The notes below the pieces were generated by a model that was not told the origin of the DNA, ran no database searches, and saw only the letters and a program-made list of their open reading frames with translations. A stretch of DNA of 64,000 bases from GCA-2683135 sp964507445 (GTDB lineage Bacteria; Planctomycetota; GCA-002687715): assembly GCA_964507445.1 (NCBI GenBank), contig CAZDQF010000006.1, forward strand, positions 151,003-215,002, read 5' to 3'. Positions 45,304-54,562 of the stretch are shown here, one piece after another (position 1 is the first letter of the stretch; every line of letters begins with the position of its first letter). The position numbers and the translations under genes are program-made.

Positions 45304-45332
45304 ATTATAGACACTGTCGGAGCGAGACAAAC
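45304..45332 (-). promoter_or_regulatory. Promoter for the BFD-nifS operon
   Basis: The minus strand has a perfect TATAAT (plus-strand 45304-45309). The -35 is weak: TTGTCT at 45325-45330 (15-base spacing) or GTTTGT at 45327-45332 (17-base spacing). Transcription would start near 45297, about 77 bases before the GTG. A dedicated regulator site was not seen. Confidence 0.45.
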
Positions 45333-45363
45333 GGAAGACCAGGTCGGCCGTCCACGGCCGACC

Positions 45364-46383
45364 TCAGTCCCCTGGCAACGCGAGGGTGACCGGATGGGCC
45401 ACGACCTCATGGCGAACGGACAGCCTGGACCACAGGTCGGTCATTCCATGCTCGCCAGCCCCCGGGTCGAGGCCTTGCAGCGCACGGAGCGCCTCCCGGC
45501 GGAACAGGGGCGCCACGGGATGACCGGGGACATGGGTCCCGGCGCACACCGCGGCGGCCGCAGCGGGGTGGCCCTCCAGCAACATGGCCAGGCCTGCCAG
45601 ATGGTTCGGCGCGCACCGTTCGCCCCCCCGCACCACAGCCACCAGCTCCGAACGGACCCCGCCGAGGACGTCGTTGACCGTCTCCGCCATGGCGTGGCCG
45701 GCGGCATCCACCAGGACGGTCTCCGTCTGGCTCGCCGCGGGGAATCCCCACAGGTCTTCGGGAGCCCGCCCCGACAGGTCCACCACGAACGCCTCCGCCG
45801 CCGGGTACGTCGGGCGCAGGAGCACGTCAACCAGGGTTCGCTCCAGCTCTCCCATGTCAGCGGACCCGAGGACGATCACGGAACACGGGATGGACTCCAC
45901 CTCCATCTCACGATCATCAGGGCTCGGCGCCCTACGCGTTCCGGAGACGAACCACCAGCCATCCTCCCGCTGGTGGGTTACCACGCCGGGCTCGCAGGAG
46001 GCCTCCAGGAGCCGACGCCAACGGTTCCCCACACCCCGGTCCACAACCCGCTGCACCACATGCAGCGACGCTCCGTCCGCCAGCCGCCGCAGAATCAGCT
46101 CCAGGGTCTCCCCTGCGCCGGCGGCGGGTTCCCAGAGCACCGCCGCCCCGAATTCTCCCTCGGGCAGCTCCTCCAGGCTGTCCAACGCAAGGACCGGTGG
46201 CGGCAACAGGTCCTGCCAGTCTTCGGCCTTCGCCGGGTCGCCTCCGACCGTGACCACCAGGGAGGCGGCGGCCCCCGCCGCTGAGACCACCCCTCGTGGG
46301 GCATCACCGACGACGAGCATGGCCCCGGTGCTCGCCCCGAAGGCGAGGTCCCGGACGATCCTGTTCTCATGCTCCGACCCCAT
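45364..46383 (-). CDS. Protein of unknown function (339 aa)
   Basis: I do not recognise the family with confidence. The first 160 residues contain AMLVVGDAPRGVVSAAG, LVVTVGGDPAK and LELILRRLADGASLHVVQRV, which look like a nucleotide- or SAM-binding Rossmann-like half. The second part (IPCSVIVLGSADMGELERTLVDVL, EAFVVDLSG, NHLAGLAMLLEGHPAAAAAVCAG, FRREALRALQGLDPG) resembles a degenerate glycosyltransferase family 2 domain. No signal or membrane segment is present. It is divergent from the SDR gene by 50 bases. Confidence 0.75.
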   Translation of the reverse strand: MGSEHENRIVRDLAFGASTGAMLVVGDAPRGVVSAAGAAASLVVTVGGDPAKAEDWQDLLPPPVLALDSLEELPEGEFGAAVLWEPAAGAGETLELILRRLADGASLHVVQRVVDRGVGNRWRRLLEASCEPGVVTHQREDGWWFVSGTRRAPSPDDREMEVESIPCSVIVLGSADMGELERTLVDVLLRPTYPAAEAFVVDLSGRAPEDLWGFPAASQTETVLVDAAGHAMAETVNDVLGGVRSELVAVVRGGERCAPNHLAGLAMLLEGHPAAAAAVCAGTHVPGHPVAPLFRREALRALQGLDPGAGEHGMTDLWSRLSVRHEVVAHPVTLALPGD

Positions 46384-46433
46384 GCCGGGTCACTCTATCA
46401 GCGCGCTCCGCTGCCCTCCGTATGATGTCCGCC

Positions 46434-47219
46434 ATGGACCTGGGACTGAACAAGAAGATCGCGTTGGTGACGGGAGCGTCCTCCGGCCTCGGGCTGGCGT
46501 GCGCCCAGGCCCTGTTCGACGAGGGCGCGACGGTCTGCGTCAGCAGCTCCGACCCAGGTCGGATCGCCGCCACCGCCGCCGCCTTCGATGCCCCCGAGCG
46601 GGTCATCAGCGCCACCCTGGACCTCACGGACCCGTCACAGCCAGAAGCAGCGGTTCGCCGGATCAAGGAGCAGACCGGCGCGCCCCCCTCCGTCCTGGTC
46701 ATGAGCACGGGCGGTCCTCCCGCCGGGACCTTCGACTCGACCGACGACGCCGCCTGGGAGCGAGCCACGGACCTGGTCTTGCGGGGGGCGATCCGGACCA
46801 TTCGAGCCTGCCTCCCCGGGATGCGGGAGCAGCGTCACGGCCGCATCGTCCTCATCACGTCCATCGCCGCCGCCGAGCCCATCGATGGCCTCCTCACGTC
46901 CTCCACTCTCAGGGCTGGCCTGCACGGACTGGTGAACGCGCTCGCAAGAGAGACGGGGAGCGACGGCGTCACCGTCAACGCCGTCATGCCCGGTTACACG
47001 AGCACAGACCGGCTCCTGGATCTGGCGGATCGCTGGGCGGCCGAGCGCGGCACCACCCGCGAGGGCATCCTCGAGGGGCTCGCCGCCGGGACCCCCATGG
47101 GACGCATCGCGAGACCAGCGGAATTGGCCGCCACCGTCGCGTTCCTCTGCTCCGATCAAGCCGCGGCCATCAACGGGGCGGCCCTCGCCGTGGACGGCGG
47201 CGAGCTACGGTCCATCTGA
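46434..47219 (+). CDS. SDR-family oxidoreductase with altered catalytic pair
   Basis: The 261-residue protein has the Rossmann signature TGASSGLG, a D-L-T motif and a C-terminal INGAALAVDGGELRSI typical of FabG-like short-chain dehydrogenases. At the place of the catalytic Tyr-x-x-x-Lys it has SSTLRAGLHGLV, with Ser/Thr for Tyr and Arg for Lys; the preceding Ser (ITSIAA) is kept. A subgroup of SDR proteins with an SN/S-x-LRAG motif exists in many bacteria. Substrate is unknown. I choose ATG 46434 (MDLGLNKKIALVTG). The stop converges with uppP, five bases apart. Confidence 0.85.
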   Translation: MDLGLNKKIALVTGASSGLGLACAQALFDEGATVCVSSSDPGRIAATAAAFDAPERVISATLDLTDPSQPEAAVRRIKEQTGAPPSVLVMSTGGPPAGTFDSTDDAAWERATDLVLRGAIRTIRACLPGMREQRHGRIVLITSIAAAEPIDGLLTSSTLRAGLHGLVNALARETGSDGVTVNAVMPGYTSTDRLLDLADRWAAERGTTREGILEGLAAGTPMGRIARPAELAATVAFLCSDQAAAINGAALAVDGGELRSI

Positions 47220-47224
47220 TCGCC

Positions 47225-48025
47225 TCAGGCGAAGATCGCCAACAACCCCACGACCACGCAGTAGGGCGCGAACAGGGCCATCCGTCCGCGGGCGACAAAC
47301 CCGAGCAGCACCTTCAGCGCCACGAGACCAGACACGAAAGCGATCAGGCAACCGAACGCGAGTGGCCCAAGAGGCGCGGTTGATCCCACCGCGTCCCCCG
47401 CCTCCAGGGCCGCTGATCCGAGGATCGGGACCAACGCCATGAGGAACGCGAACCGACCCACCGCGTCTCTGGACCCCCCAGCGAGCAGCCCCGCGGCGAT
47501 GGTCGAACCGGATCGGGAGATGCCGGGGAGGATGGCCACGGCCTGCGCCAGGCCCATCATCAACGCCACGCGCAGCCCCACTGAGCCCCCGCCAGTCTCC
47601 CCCCCTCGCCCTGCCAGCATCAGGATGGCAGCGGTCACCAGGAGCATGAAACCGACGAACACGGGCATATCGAACAGGCCCTCTATCTGGTCCTTGAAGC
47701 TCAACCCCACCGCAGCCGCTGGGAGCGCCGAGAGGAGGATCAAGACCGCGAGGCGGAAGTCCTCGTCGTTCCGCCATGCCGCGCCCCAGCTCCAGGGGCA
47801 CAGGAGCCCCAACCCGGCGCGCAGCAAGGCCATGATATCGGCCCGAAACACCACCACTATGGACAGGGCCGTCCCGAGGTGCATCAGCACCTCCACCAGG
47901 GCGCCTTCCGGCGCCTCGTAACCGAGCACGGAACGGGCGAGCGCCAGGTGCCCGGAGGATGAGACCGGGAGAAACTCGGTCAAACCCTGGACTAACCCCA
48001 AGATCATCGCGTCGGACCAGGACAT
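47225..48025 (-). CDS. uppP: Undecaprenyl-diphosphatase
   Basis: UppP (BacA) recycles the lipid carrier of peptidoglycan synthesis at the inner membrane. The 266-residue protein has seven or eight membrane segments and both active-site regions: LVQGLTEFLPVSSSGHLAL and ILPGISRSGSTIAAGLLAG. I start at ATG 48023-48025 (MSWSDAMIL); 12 extra residues would come from the next upstream start at 48061. Confidence 0.95.
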   Translation of the reverse strand: MSWSDAMILGLVQGLTEFLPVSSSGHLALARSVLGYEAPEGALVEVLMHLGTALSIVVVFRADIMALLRAGLGLLCPWSWGAAWRNDEDFRLAVLILLSALPAAAVGLSFKDQIEGLFDMPVFVGFMLLVTAAILMLAGRGGETGGGSVGLRVALMMGLAQAVAILPGISRSGSTIAAGLLAGGSRDAVGRFAFLMALVPILGSAALEAGDAVGSTAPLGPLAFGCLIAFVSGLVALKVLLGFVARGRMALFAPYCVVVGLLAIFA

Positions 48026-48128
48026 CTGAGAGGAGAGTATCCGCTGGAACCGGAGGCGCAACGAGAGAAGGCCGATGTGCCTTCGACGAGGGGTAGTGAT
48101 AGCATCGGAGTTCGAAAGGAGCCTCCTG

Positions 48129-49511
48129 ATGGGCCCTCATGAGTCGTCACTGAAAGAGCACATCCTCCACTGCATCGGCAACACCCCGATGGTGCGGCTC
48201 AACAAGCTGACCGAAGGCATCCGGACACCGGTGTTCGCCAAGTGCGAGTTCATGAACCCGGGCGGCAGCGTCAAGGACCGCATCGGCGTGGCCATCATCG
48301 ACGAGGCCGAGCGTGAAGGCAGGCTCAAGCCAGGAGGTCTGATCGTCGAGGGGACCTCGGGCAACACCGGCATCGGCCTGGCCCTGGCGGCGGCGATCCG
48401 CGGTTACCGATGCGTGTTCACCATCCCCGACAAGATGTCTACGGAGAAGGTCAAGCTGCTGAAGGCCTTCGGCGCCGAGGTCATCGTCACGCCCACCGTC
48501 GGGCCGGATCACCCCGAGTACTACGTCACCATCGCCAAGCGAATCGCCGAAGAGAACTCCAACGCCATCCTGGCCAACCAGTTCTACAACCAGGCCAACC
48601 CAGACGCTCACTACCGGTCCACGGGGCCTGAGATCTGGGAGCAAACCGGAGGCCGGATCACGGCCCTCGTCGGCGGCATGGGAACCGGTGGCACCATGAC
48701 TGGCGCCGCTCGGTTCCTCAAGGAGAAGAACCCGTCCATACGAGCCATCGCGGGAGACCCCGACGGCTCGGTCCTCAAGCACGCCAAGGCCACAGGCGAG
48801 ATCGCCGGCGGTGAGCCCTACAAGGTGGAGGGGATCGGCAACGACAAGGTCCCCGGGACCTGCAACCTGGACCTCATCGACGAGATCCGCACCGTCTCGG
48901 ACCGCGAGTCCTTTCTGCTGGCTCGTCGCCTCACCCGGGAAGAGGGGCTGTTCGCCGGAGGCTCCTCTGGTCTCGCGGTCGCGGGCGCCCGCGACGTCGC
49001 CCGCGAGATCGACGACCCGGATGCCATGGTGGTGGTCGTCCTCCCGTCCACCGGCGAACGCTATCTCTCCAAGTTGTTCAGCGACGAGTGGATGGAAGAG
49101 AACCGGTTCATGACCGCGGACGCCGCACGAGCGACGGATCTGGTCGCGAAGAAGCGCGCTGCCATGGAGGAACTGTTGAGCATCACGGGCGACAAGACCG
49201 TGACCCAGGCGCTCTCCATCATGAACGAACACGGCATCACCCAACTCCCGGTCATGGCGGCGGGCGAGTGCATCGGATCGGTCCGGGAGAGCACACTCAT
49301 GGCCCAGGCCATCGAGGATCGGGAGGCCCTCTCACAGACCGTTTCTTCGGTCATGTCTCCTCCGTTCCCCGTGATCCAGGCCCAGGACCCCATGGATCAC
49401 GTGGCCAAGCTCTTCACTCGCCAGAACGAGGCCGTCCTGGTCCGGTGCGAGAACGAGATCACGAGCATCCTCACCCGCTCAGACCTCATCCAGCACCTGT
49501 CCGGGAGATGA
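48129..49511 (+). CDS. Cystathionine beta-synthase/cysteine synthase with CBS domain pair
   Basis: The 460-residue PLP enzyme has a catalytic domain with GNTPMVRLNKL, the lysine in MNPGGSVKDRIG, EGTSGNTGIGLALAA, GMGTGGTMTGAARFLKE and AGGSSGLAVAGA, and a C-terminal pair of CBS domains from about residue 335 (VTQALSIMNEHGITQLPVM, VSSVMSPPFPVI) that usually bind adenosyl ligands. The domain order matches cystathionine beta-synthase; O-acetylserine sulfhydrylase activity cannot be excluded. ATG 48129 has AAGGAG seven bases upstream, which decides against the longer frame at 48075. Confidence 0.92.
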   Translation: MGPHESSLKEHILHCIGNTPMVRLNKLTEGIRTPVFAKCEFMNPGGSVKDRIGVAIIDEAEREGRLKPGGLIVEGTSGNTGIGLALAAAIRGYRCVFTIPDKMSTEKVKLLKAFGAEVIVTPTVGPDHPEYYVTIAKRIAEENSNAILANQFYNQANPDAHYRSTGPEIWEQTGGRITALVGGMGTGGTMTGAARFLKEKNPSIRAIAGDPDGSVLKHAKATGEIAGGEPYKVEGIGNDKVPGTCNLDLIDEIRTVSDRESFLLARRLTREEGLFAGGSSGLAVAGARDVAREIDDPDAMVVVVLPSTGERYLSKLFSDEWMEENRFMTADAARATDLVAKKRAAMEELLSITGDKTVTQALSIMNEHGITQLPVMAAGECIGSVRESTLMAQAIEDREALSQTVSSVMSPPFPVIQAQDPMDHVAKLFTRQNEAVLVRCENEITSILTRSDLIQHLSGR

Positions 49512-49543
49512 CCACGTCGGTCGCCGACGCAGCCTGGTGATGC

Positions 49544-52500
49544 TCAGCGCAGCGACGCCTGCCAGCGCGCCATCCCCGCCTCCCGCTCAGCCGGCTTGGC
49601 CAGGTAGTCGTATCCGACGTTCTTCGAGGTGAGACGGCGCAACGCCCGGTCGGCGTAGAGCCGGACGTCCTCATCCTCGTCCATCAGAGCGCTCAGCAAA
49701 GACGCGGCCTGAACGAGCGCGCCCCGTCGGCCGCAGGACGCGGTCAGTTGGCGACGCACCGCAACATCGTCATCCGACTTCAGCCGGGTGAACTCAGCGC
49801 TATCCCTCGGCACGAGCGCGGCCTGGGCACGGCGCGCGTCCAGCTCCAGGCTGGGGTGTCGCGCCTCGACCTCACGCAGCCTCGGCAATGCCCGGCGAAC
49901 CCCCATGACGGCGACCTCACGGATCGCAGCCGAGGACGGCGGCTCCTCGTCCAGTGACCGCAGCGACACCGCACCCAGCAGGGACCACAGGGGGTCTTGC
50001 CGGTCAACCGCCAGGGCGTCCATGGCCCTCCCCAATGTCCCCGGGTCCCCCAGGATGTCCGCCCCACACACCTCGTCCAGCCGCTCACGGAGGGCTCGAA
50101 GCGGCGCCAGGCCATCAGCCCTGGACGCACGACGCACCCGTTCGACCAGCTCGCGACGAGCGCTCAGACCATCGGACGACACCTTCAGAGCGCTGGAGCG
50201 AGCCATGGCAACCGCCTCCGGATCATCCACGTCCACCGCAGCGCGCTCCAGGACCGCCACCGCCAGCTCGTGGCGATCATGGTCACGGACGACCCGTTGA
50301 GAAATGGCCAGCGCACCGGCGGCGTCTCCCGCCGCCAGGAGAGCGAGGGCCTGGGTGGACTCCGCCCCGAGGTCCCATTCGTCCGTGCCACGAAAGCGAT
50401 CCAACCGGGTGAACGCGTCCAGCGGCCGCCCGGCCACCAGGTCCGACATGGCACTCTGTCGCTCGAACATGAACGACAGCCTCGCCAGCAAGCGCTCTGC
50501 CTCCAGGTGTTCGGGCATGGAGGCCAGCGCCCCTGCGTACACGTCCATGGCTGCACGGAACGACACCCCCTCCCCCGTGGTCGCGCCACGAAGCCATGTC
50601 TCCGCTTCCAGCTCACGGCCTCGCAGCAGGCGCCGTCGCACCTCCACGAAGGGTCCGATCACGGATCGACCGGCGCCGGACCAACGCACCAGATCCGGCG
50701 CAAGATTCCGCTGCCGCTCCGCCTGCGCACAGGCCACCAGAAACTCCAGAGTGTCCCGCAGGGGCTGTCGCGGATTCGCCTCCGGACGCACGGACCTGAA
50801 CGCCACCCATGGACGGTCGTCGGTCAGGACATCGCCGGATCCCAGCATGGACTGGAGGGTGGCTCCGGACGCCACGTGGGCGGCGAGCAGATCCTGTGGC
50901 CCGGCCACCAGGGCCTCGCGGAGGTCCGCGGCCACCTCGGAGGCCGCGGATCGGCGCACCACCTCTTCCCAGACTGGCGGGCTCCCGCCGCGACGCGCCA
51001 CCAGGAGGCTCGACTGTTCGAAGAAGAAGAGGTGCCCCTCCGGGAAGACCGAGATGAAGGTCCTCACGAGCCCGCGATAGTCATCCACCGGAATGGCGTG
51101 AACCGGGATCCACTGGCACACCACACCTCCCTCGGCGAGGCGATCTCTGGCCAGCTCATAGAACTCCTCGGTGTAGAACGGCGCCGCTCCCAGGGTGTAC
51201 GGCATGAGGGGCTCGAGAGTGATCACGTCGTAGGGCCGGTCGGCGCAGAGCAGATCCAGCCTCCCGTCCTCCACCACCGGCTCCAGGTGCAAGCCAGCCC
51301 TGCCGTGAAGCACGTCGTGGTTCACATCGCTGAACGCATCGGCCACGCGGAACACCTCTCGTTCCACATCCACGACGCGCAAACTCCGGACGTCTTCATG
51401 AAGCGAGACCGCCCCAGCGGTGGTGCCGGTCCCGAAACAGATGACGAGAGTCCGAGCGGGGTTCTCCGTCAGCAGGACGGGCAGGTGTCCCAACAGACGC
51501 ATGTAGGGGTACTCTCGCCCGGTGGACGCAGCGGCGAAGGTGTCCGTATAGAGGACCCTGGTCCCTCGATTGGCGTCACGCACCACGGACACGGTGGCGC
51601 TCTCACCGTCAACGGAGCTCAACAGCTCCCGGCTCTCGCCACGACGACCGGCGAACACCTGGGACGAGAGCACCAGCGGGCGAGGCGCCACCTGGGTCCA
51701 CACCACCGCGGCGACCCCGACCGCCGCTACCAGGAGCCCGGCGATACGCGTCCCCTTGCCGCGGGCCAGCAGGACGCCGGTCACGCCGTTGATGACGACG
51801 AGGCCTGCCCAGGCGGTCCGGATCCCGACCGCAGGGATCAGCAGCAGGGGGACCACGCCGGCCGCCACGGCGTTGCCGAAGGTGACCCGCGCGTAAGCTC
51901 CGGACAATCCTGCCGCCAATCGACCCACCGCACGGGTCGCGACCCACGTCGCCAGGGGCAGCGTCGTGCCCAGCATGGCGGACGGCAGGAAGAGCATGAC
52001 GAAGGACAACGCGAGGACCCTCAGCGGATAACCGCCGGCATCGCCCGCCGCCTGGGCCGCCAGCCCGCCGACCCAGGGGACCACCAGGAGGCTGATCAAT
52101 CCAGCGATGGCGCACAGCACCTGGCAGACGCCGAGCATGCGATCCGGGTTCTTCACTCTCGGAGCGATCACCGCGACCATCGCCGCGCCGGCGCCCAGTC
52201 CGGTCAGGAACGAGACCAGTACCGCGCTGAAGGCGTAGTGGAACCCGTCGAAGAAGAACACCAGGGAGCGCGTCCAGACCACCTGGTAACCAATGGACGC
52301 AAAGCCGCAGAGCACGAACGCAGGTCCAAACGAACCAGCCGCCACTCTCCCCCGCGACCGATCTGTCGATTCCTCATCCGCGGGACGCGTCGCACCTCGC
52401 CCGATCCAGAGCAGACAGAGGCCGACAAACCCACCGCCAAACCCCGCCAGCTGGGAGGCAGCGGCGTAGCCGAAGGCAGGAACCACCAGGAACCCGGCTC

Positions 52501-53029
52501 CGAGGGCTCCCGACGCCGCGCCCACCACCTGGGCGGCAGAGACCAGCGCCGCGGCACGACCCGTTGACCGGCACCCCCGCTCCATCAGCGCCCGTACCCA
52601 CAAGGGGAACGTCATCCCCATGGCGACGGTCGGAGGCAACAGGACCGCGACGACCATGAGGGTCCGGGCTAACGGTACCGACCACCCGGCGCGCACGAGA
52701 CCGGCCACAGCCTCCGGCAGGGTCGCGAGCAAGGTGGGGTACAGAAGCCCGCAAGCCCCGAGGGTGAGCTCCAAGGCGGCGCACAGCAACAGGGGTCTTC
52801 TCAGCCGGAACGGACTTCGGGCAGCGAGCCAACCACCGAGAGCCATGCCGCCTAGGAAACCCGAGAGGACTACCGCTAGGGCGCGGCTGCTGTTGCCAAC
52901 AGCGAGCGCCAGGGAGTGGGTCCAGGCGACTTCGTAGGACAGGGTCGCCGCTCCGCCGACGGCGCTGAGCAGCAGCAACAGGGGCGTGGTCAACCGCCCG
53001 CGCCGCACGGAGAGCCGTTCCGTAGGCAT
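49544..53029 (-). CDS. Fusion: MFS-type membrane domain, spermidine-synthase-like domain, TPR/HEAT tail
   Basis: The 1161-residue protein begins with about 12 membrane segments (residues 15-450; SGFLGGMALGGWLAAR and GMTFPLWVRALMERG are typical of the group that fuses a transporter to a spermidine-synthase domain). A methyltransferase-like fold follows at about 470-700: TLVICFGTGTTAGAVSL, RVVDVEREVF, YDVITLEPLMPYTLG and FYTEEFYELARDRL. The catalytic Asp expected after the strand is Glu/Leu (TLEPL), so true aminopropyl transfer is doubtful. The rest is helical, TPR-like, ending in HEAT-like MDEDEDVRLYADRALRRL. Function is unknown. It is transcribed alone. Confidence 0.85.
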   Translation of the reverse strand: MPTERLSVRRGRLTTPLLLLLSAVGGAATLSYEVAWTHSLALAVGNSSRALAVVLSGFLGGMALGGWLAARSPFRLRRPLLLCAALELTLGACGLLYPTLLATLPEAVAGLVRAGWSVPLARTLMVVAVLLPPTVAMGMTFPLWVRALMERGCRSTGRAAALVSAAQVVGAASGALGAGFLVVPAFGYAAASQLAGFGGGFVGLCLLWIGRGATRPADEESTDRSRGRVAAGSFGPAFVLCGFASIGYQVVWTRSLVFFFDGFHYAFSAVLVSFLTGLGAGAAMVAVIAPRVKNPDRMLGVCQVLCAIAGLISLLVVPWVGGLAAQAAGDAGGYPLRVLALSFVMLFLPSAMLGTTLPLATWVATRAVGRLAAGLSGAYARVTFGNAVAAGVVPLLLIPAVGIRTAWAGLVVINGVTGVLLARGKGTRIAGLLVAAVGVAAVVWTQVAPRPLVLSSQVFAGRRGESRELLSSVDGESATVSVVRDANRGTRVLYTDTFAAASTGREYPYMRLLGHLPVLLTENPARTLVICFGTGTTAGAVSLHEDVRSLRVVDVEREVFRVADAFSDVNHDVLHGRAGLHLEPVVEDGRLDLLCADRPYDVITLEPLMPYTLGAAPFYTEEFYELARDRLAEGGVVCQWIPVHAIPVDDYRGLVRTFISVFPEGHLFFFEQSSLLVARRGGSPPVWEEVVRRSAASEVAADLREALVAGPQDLLAAHVASGATLQSMLGSGDVLTDDRPWVAFRSVRPEANPRQPLRDTLEFLVACAQAERQRNLAPDLVRWSGAGRSVIGPFVEVRRRLLRGRELEAETWLRGATTGEGVSFRAAMDVYAGALASMPEHLEAERLLARLSFMFERQSAMSDLVAGRPLDAFTRLDRFRGTDEWDLGAESTQALALLAAGDAAGALAISQRVVRDHDRHELAVAVLERAAVDVDDPEAVAMARSSALKVSSDGLSARRELVERVRRASRADGLAPLRALRERLDEVCGADILGDPGTLGRAMDALAVDRQDPLWSLLGAVSLRSLDEEPPSSAAIREVAVMGVRRALPRLREVEARHPSLELDARRAQAALVPRDSAEFTRLKSDDDVAVRRQLTASCGRRGALVQAASLLSALMDEDEDVRLYADRALRRLTSKNVGYDYLAKPAEREAGMARWQASLR

Positions 53030-53108
53030 TCAGCCTCCCGACGAGCGCACGTCATGAGCCGCGGCGCCGGGGACCCGTCTCGGGTCAAACCCAGCGCCAC
53101 CAGCCCAC

Positions 53109-53513
53109 TCAGGCATCGGCGCCGGCTGCGCCGTCGGATGCCGCGGTGAAGGAGGCCCCCTCACCCGTGGTGCTCGCCGCGACGTCTGTGGCGGCGGGCG
53201 AGTGGGCGGAGGACTCCTCTTCGATCATGGCCCGCTGGACCATTTCCTTCATGGCCCGCCCAGCCTTGAAATGGACGACCGCCTTGCTGGGCACGTCGAC
53301 GCGGACTCCGGTGCGCGGGTTGCGGGCCTTCCGCGCTGCCCGCTTCTTGATCTCGAACACGCCGAACTCGCGGAACTCCAAGCGGTTGCCCACGGCCAGT
53401 TCTTCGATGATCTCCGTGATGAACTGCTGGATCACCCGTTTGACGACAACCTTCTTCTGACCGGTTGTTTCAGCGATCCGATACGCGAGTTCCTTCTTGG
53501 TGACAGTTGCCAT
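53109..53513 (-). CDS. HU/IHF-family DNA-binding protein with Ala/Ser tail
   Basis: Residues 1-95 form a bacterial histone-like domain: MATVTKKELAYRIAET, VIQQFITEIIEEL, NRLEFREFGVFEIK and the DNA-binding arm ARNPRTGVRVDVPSKAVVHF. The last 38 residues are an Ala/Ser/Thr/Glu-rich tail without clear structure. It begins with ATG at 53511-53513. It ends 79 bases before the start of the membrane fusion gene on the same strand. Confidence 0.93.
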   Translation of the reverse strand: MATVTKKELAYRIAETTGQKKVVVKRVIQQFITEIIEELAVGNRLEFREFGVFEIKKRAARKARNPRTGVRVDVPSKAVVHFKAGRAMKEMVQRAMIEEESSAHSPAATDVAASTTGEGASFTAASDGAAGADA

Positions 53514-53810
53514 CGGCGAGGGACCTTGTGGCTGGGTGTTCAGGGTCTCGAGGCGAACCGGTCGCCTCCGAATACAACGCTTGCTGCCCCGACGGGGGTG
53601 CCAGAATCCCGCATCACATCGGCTCGGGAACCCAGCGACCTACGTCAAGACACCATAGAGACTTGGGCAAATGCGCACGGTACCGCACGCCAGCCGGCCA
53701 AAACGGGTCAAGCGGCGCAATCTTAAGCGGGACAGGGGTCTATGGCAACTCCCCCCACCGCAGGCCGCCCCGGATAGCCGAGAACGCCCTAAGCCCATAT
53801 CCAATTGAAC
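53514..53810. other. Intergenic region without visible gene
   Basis: This 297-base stretch separates the HU-like gene from the EIIA gene (both minus strand). It should hold the promoter for the HU-like gene. Several TTGAC-like hexamers occur on the minus strand (for example near 53640 and 53708) but none has a good -10 at the right distance. No tRNA or structured RNA was recognised. Confidence 0.6.
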
Positions 53811-54293
53811 TTACGGAAATTGTCCGCCATCGGCGGCATCCAGGAACTGCGCCCGCAAGGCGTCAGCGTCAGCCGCATCCAGGATGGCCTCACGCCGATC
53901 AGCCTGCATCCACAGTCCCGCCAGCTGGGCCAGGACCTGCAGGTGCAAGCTCCTCGCAGCGGCGTCGTTGGGTGCCAGCAACAGCACGATCAGGTTGGCG
54001 GGAGCACCATCGAGAGCGCCCCAGGGGATGGGCGGATTCGCGTGGGCGATCAAGACGCGGGTGTCTTCCACGCACGAAACAAACGCATGGGGCACCGCCA
54101 GTCCCCGCTCCATCCCCGTGCTCAGGCTCTTCTCTCGGGCCGTGAGCCCATCCAGCAACGGTTGTCGAGCCTCCGCCGGGACCCATCCGGCGGTGACGAC
54201 CGCGTCGCACAGGACGCTCAGGGCGCTCCACTTGTCCTTCGCGCCGAAGCCCAGAAGGACCTCCGCCTTGCTCATCAGGGCATCGAGGTTCAT
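53811..54293 (-). CDS. PTS EIIA domain protein (PtsN/fructose type)
   Basis: The 160-residue protein is a single PTS EIIA type-2 domain. The phospho-acceptor histidine is His69 in GLAVPHAFV; TAREKSLSTGMERGLAVPHA is the family core, and PANLIVLLLAPNDAAARSLHLQVLAQLA is the following conserved segment. No EIIB/EIIC or HPr is nearby, so a regulatory role like that of PtsN is more likely than sugar transport. It is divergent from gspD. Confidence 0.9.
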   Translation of the reverse strand: MNLDALMSKAEVLLGFGAKDKWSALSVLCDAVVTAGWVPAEARQPLLDGLTAREKSLSTGMERGLAVPHAFVSCVEDTRVLIAHANPPIPWGALDGAPANLIVLLLAPNDAAARSLHLQVLAQLAGLWMQADRREAILDAADADALRAQFLDAADGGQFP

Positions 54294-54320
54294 TCCGGCG
54301 GCATGCTACGAGGCGCCTCT

Positions 54321-54363
54321 CGATCCCGGAAGGGGGCTCAACAGGAGCAGAGATCCGGGATCG
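54321..54363. repeat. 10-bp perfect inverted repeat with 23-base loop
   Basis: CGATCCCGGA (54321-54330) and TCCGGGATCG (54354-54363) are perfect complements. The dyad sits between the divergent EIIA and gspD genes, 28 bases from the EIIA start, and could be a regulator site or part of the EIIA leader. Confidence 0.5.
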
Positions 54364-54517
54364 GGGAAAGAATACAGCAACTGTTTCGTCCGAAGGACGC
54401 ACAGGCCCCCTCGACGTAAGCGCCTGGGATTCGCACAATATGGGCGCGCCGGGCTCACCGGCGGCGGCAGGGGAACAGGACGCTGACCTGTGGGCGGCGA
54501 CCGGGGCCTTTGTGTGC

Positions 54518-54533
54518 GACCGCCATGGCGGTC
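54518..54533. promoter_or_regulatory. 16-bp palindrome in the gspD leader
   Basis: GACCGCCATGGCGGTC is a perfect palindrome ending 29 bases before the gspD ATG. It contains an ATG that is out of frame with gspD. It could be an operator or a leader hairpin controlling the secretion operon. Confidence 0.4.
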
Positions 54534-54562
54534 CGACGCTTGGTTGGAACCGGAGAGACCGC

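Noticed and set aside
45221..45410. Long N-terminal extension of nifS (frame to 45410)
   Set aside because: The extension would overlap the BFD gene and has no domain; the ATG at 44951 gives the standard length.
49997..52567. An 856-codon plus-strand frame
   Set aside because: It lies wholly antisense to the MFS/spermidine-synthase fusion and shows no motif; GC-rich third positions keep the opposite strand open.
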